From the NCBI GenBank assembly GCA_934476085.1, contig CAKSNE010000015.1, forward strand, positions 1 through 47,583: a stretch of 47,583 nt of DNA. The letters run 5' to 3'. The notes under the pieces are model-generated. The model was not told where the DNA came from, did no database searches, and saw only the letters and a program-made list of their open reading frames with translations. Positions 47,455-47,583 of the stretch are shown piece by piece; the stretch's first letter is position 1; every line of letters starts with the position of its first letter. A program made the position numbers and the translations under genes. This stretch comes from an uncultured Eubacteriales bacterium. Its GTDB lineage: Bacteria > Bacillota > Clostridia > Oscillospirales > Acutalibacteraceae.

Positions 47455-47583
47455 TCAATAAAGGCTGTGTTTTTCGTTCGCTGTGCGGTCATAATGCGTC
47501 GGGCGGACAACAAAGCGTTCGGGATTTTCAAGGATCACCTTGAATTTCTTTTCGTCCTTTTGTGAAATGACAAAAGGACTGCC
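47455..47583 (-). CDS. C-terminal fragment of an unidentified protein (gene continues past the right edge)
   Basis: On the minus strand an open frame enters from the edge and ends with TGA at 47455-47457. The visible 42 residues include SPFVISQKDEKKFKVILENP and RFVVRPTHYDRTANEKHSLY. The charged, hydrophilic composition fits a real protein end, and the DNA is richer in G+C than the window average. No start is visible, and I do not recognise the family. It could also be part of a repeat element, because two perfect hairpins (47528-47545 and 47551-47576) lie inside. Confidence 0.4.
   Translation of the reverse strand, partial: GSPFVISQKDEKKFKVILENPERFVVRPTHYDRTANEKHSLY

Overview
The window looks like a chromosomal segment of a low-GC, spore-forming, anaerobic gut-type Firmicute, most like the Ruminococcaceae/Oscillospirales. 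Evidence: AT-rich DNA with consensus sigma-A promoters (many TTGAnn-N17-TATAAT), strong AAAGGAGG ribosome sites, dipicolinate synthase genes (an endospore trait), the LL-diaminopimelate aminotransferase route to lysine, a cohesin-like secreted protein, Lys-rich fibronectin-like C-terminal modules and a SPGTGD-type cell-wall sorting tail. The species cannot be fixed from sequence reading alone. No rRNA, tRNA, CRISPR array or complete insertion sequence was seen.

Left part (1-9.3 kb): a truncated spore-photoproduct-lyase-family radical SAM gene behind a promoter with an abutting LexA-type box; a secreted M23 peptidase; grpE-dnaK-dnaJ with a perfect CtsR-type operator and no hrcA or CIRCE; then mnmG, a cation diffusion facilitator and a small membrane protein on the minus strand. 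Middle (9.4-21.8 kb): a Nudix gene, two zinc-finger/membrane proteins (one with a long Asp-Tyr repeat) and galU; the rpsF-ssb-rpsR operon with a leader able to fold into an S6:S18-like structure; a secreted parallel beta-helix protein; class II aldolase; a divergent NAD+-dependent ligase; a cohesin-like secreted protein; a lipoprotein; and the remnant of an ABC ATPase.

Right-centre (21.8-31.7 kb): a cytoplasmic GH3 beta-glucosidase, a small membrane-anchored protein with recD2 and comF, and a complete pstSCAB-phoU operon behind an array of PhoP-like TTAACA repeats. The PstS protein here is circularly permuted: its usual C-terminal half comes first and its usual N-terminal half second. I consider this the most unusual thing in the window.

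Right part (31.7-47.6 kb): a membrane protein and a GH25 lysozyme with fibronectin-like repeats, an AI-2E family permease, dpaA-dpaB, thiT under a TPP riboswitch with a terminator, birA-bioY under a BirA-type operator (these two vitamin-uptake units are divergent), a large wall-anchored surface protein of unknown function, an XRE/TPR regulator with a palindrome at its own promoter, dapL and pyrG. The last 360 bp before a partial gene at the right edge hold short repeats and hairpins and no recognisable gene; the edge itself is visibly richer in G+C than its surroundings.
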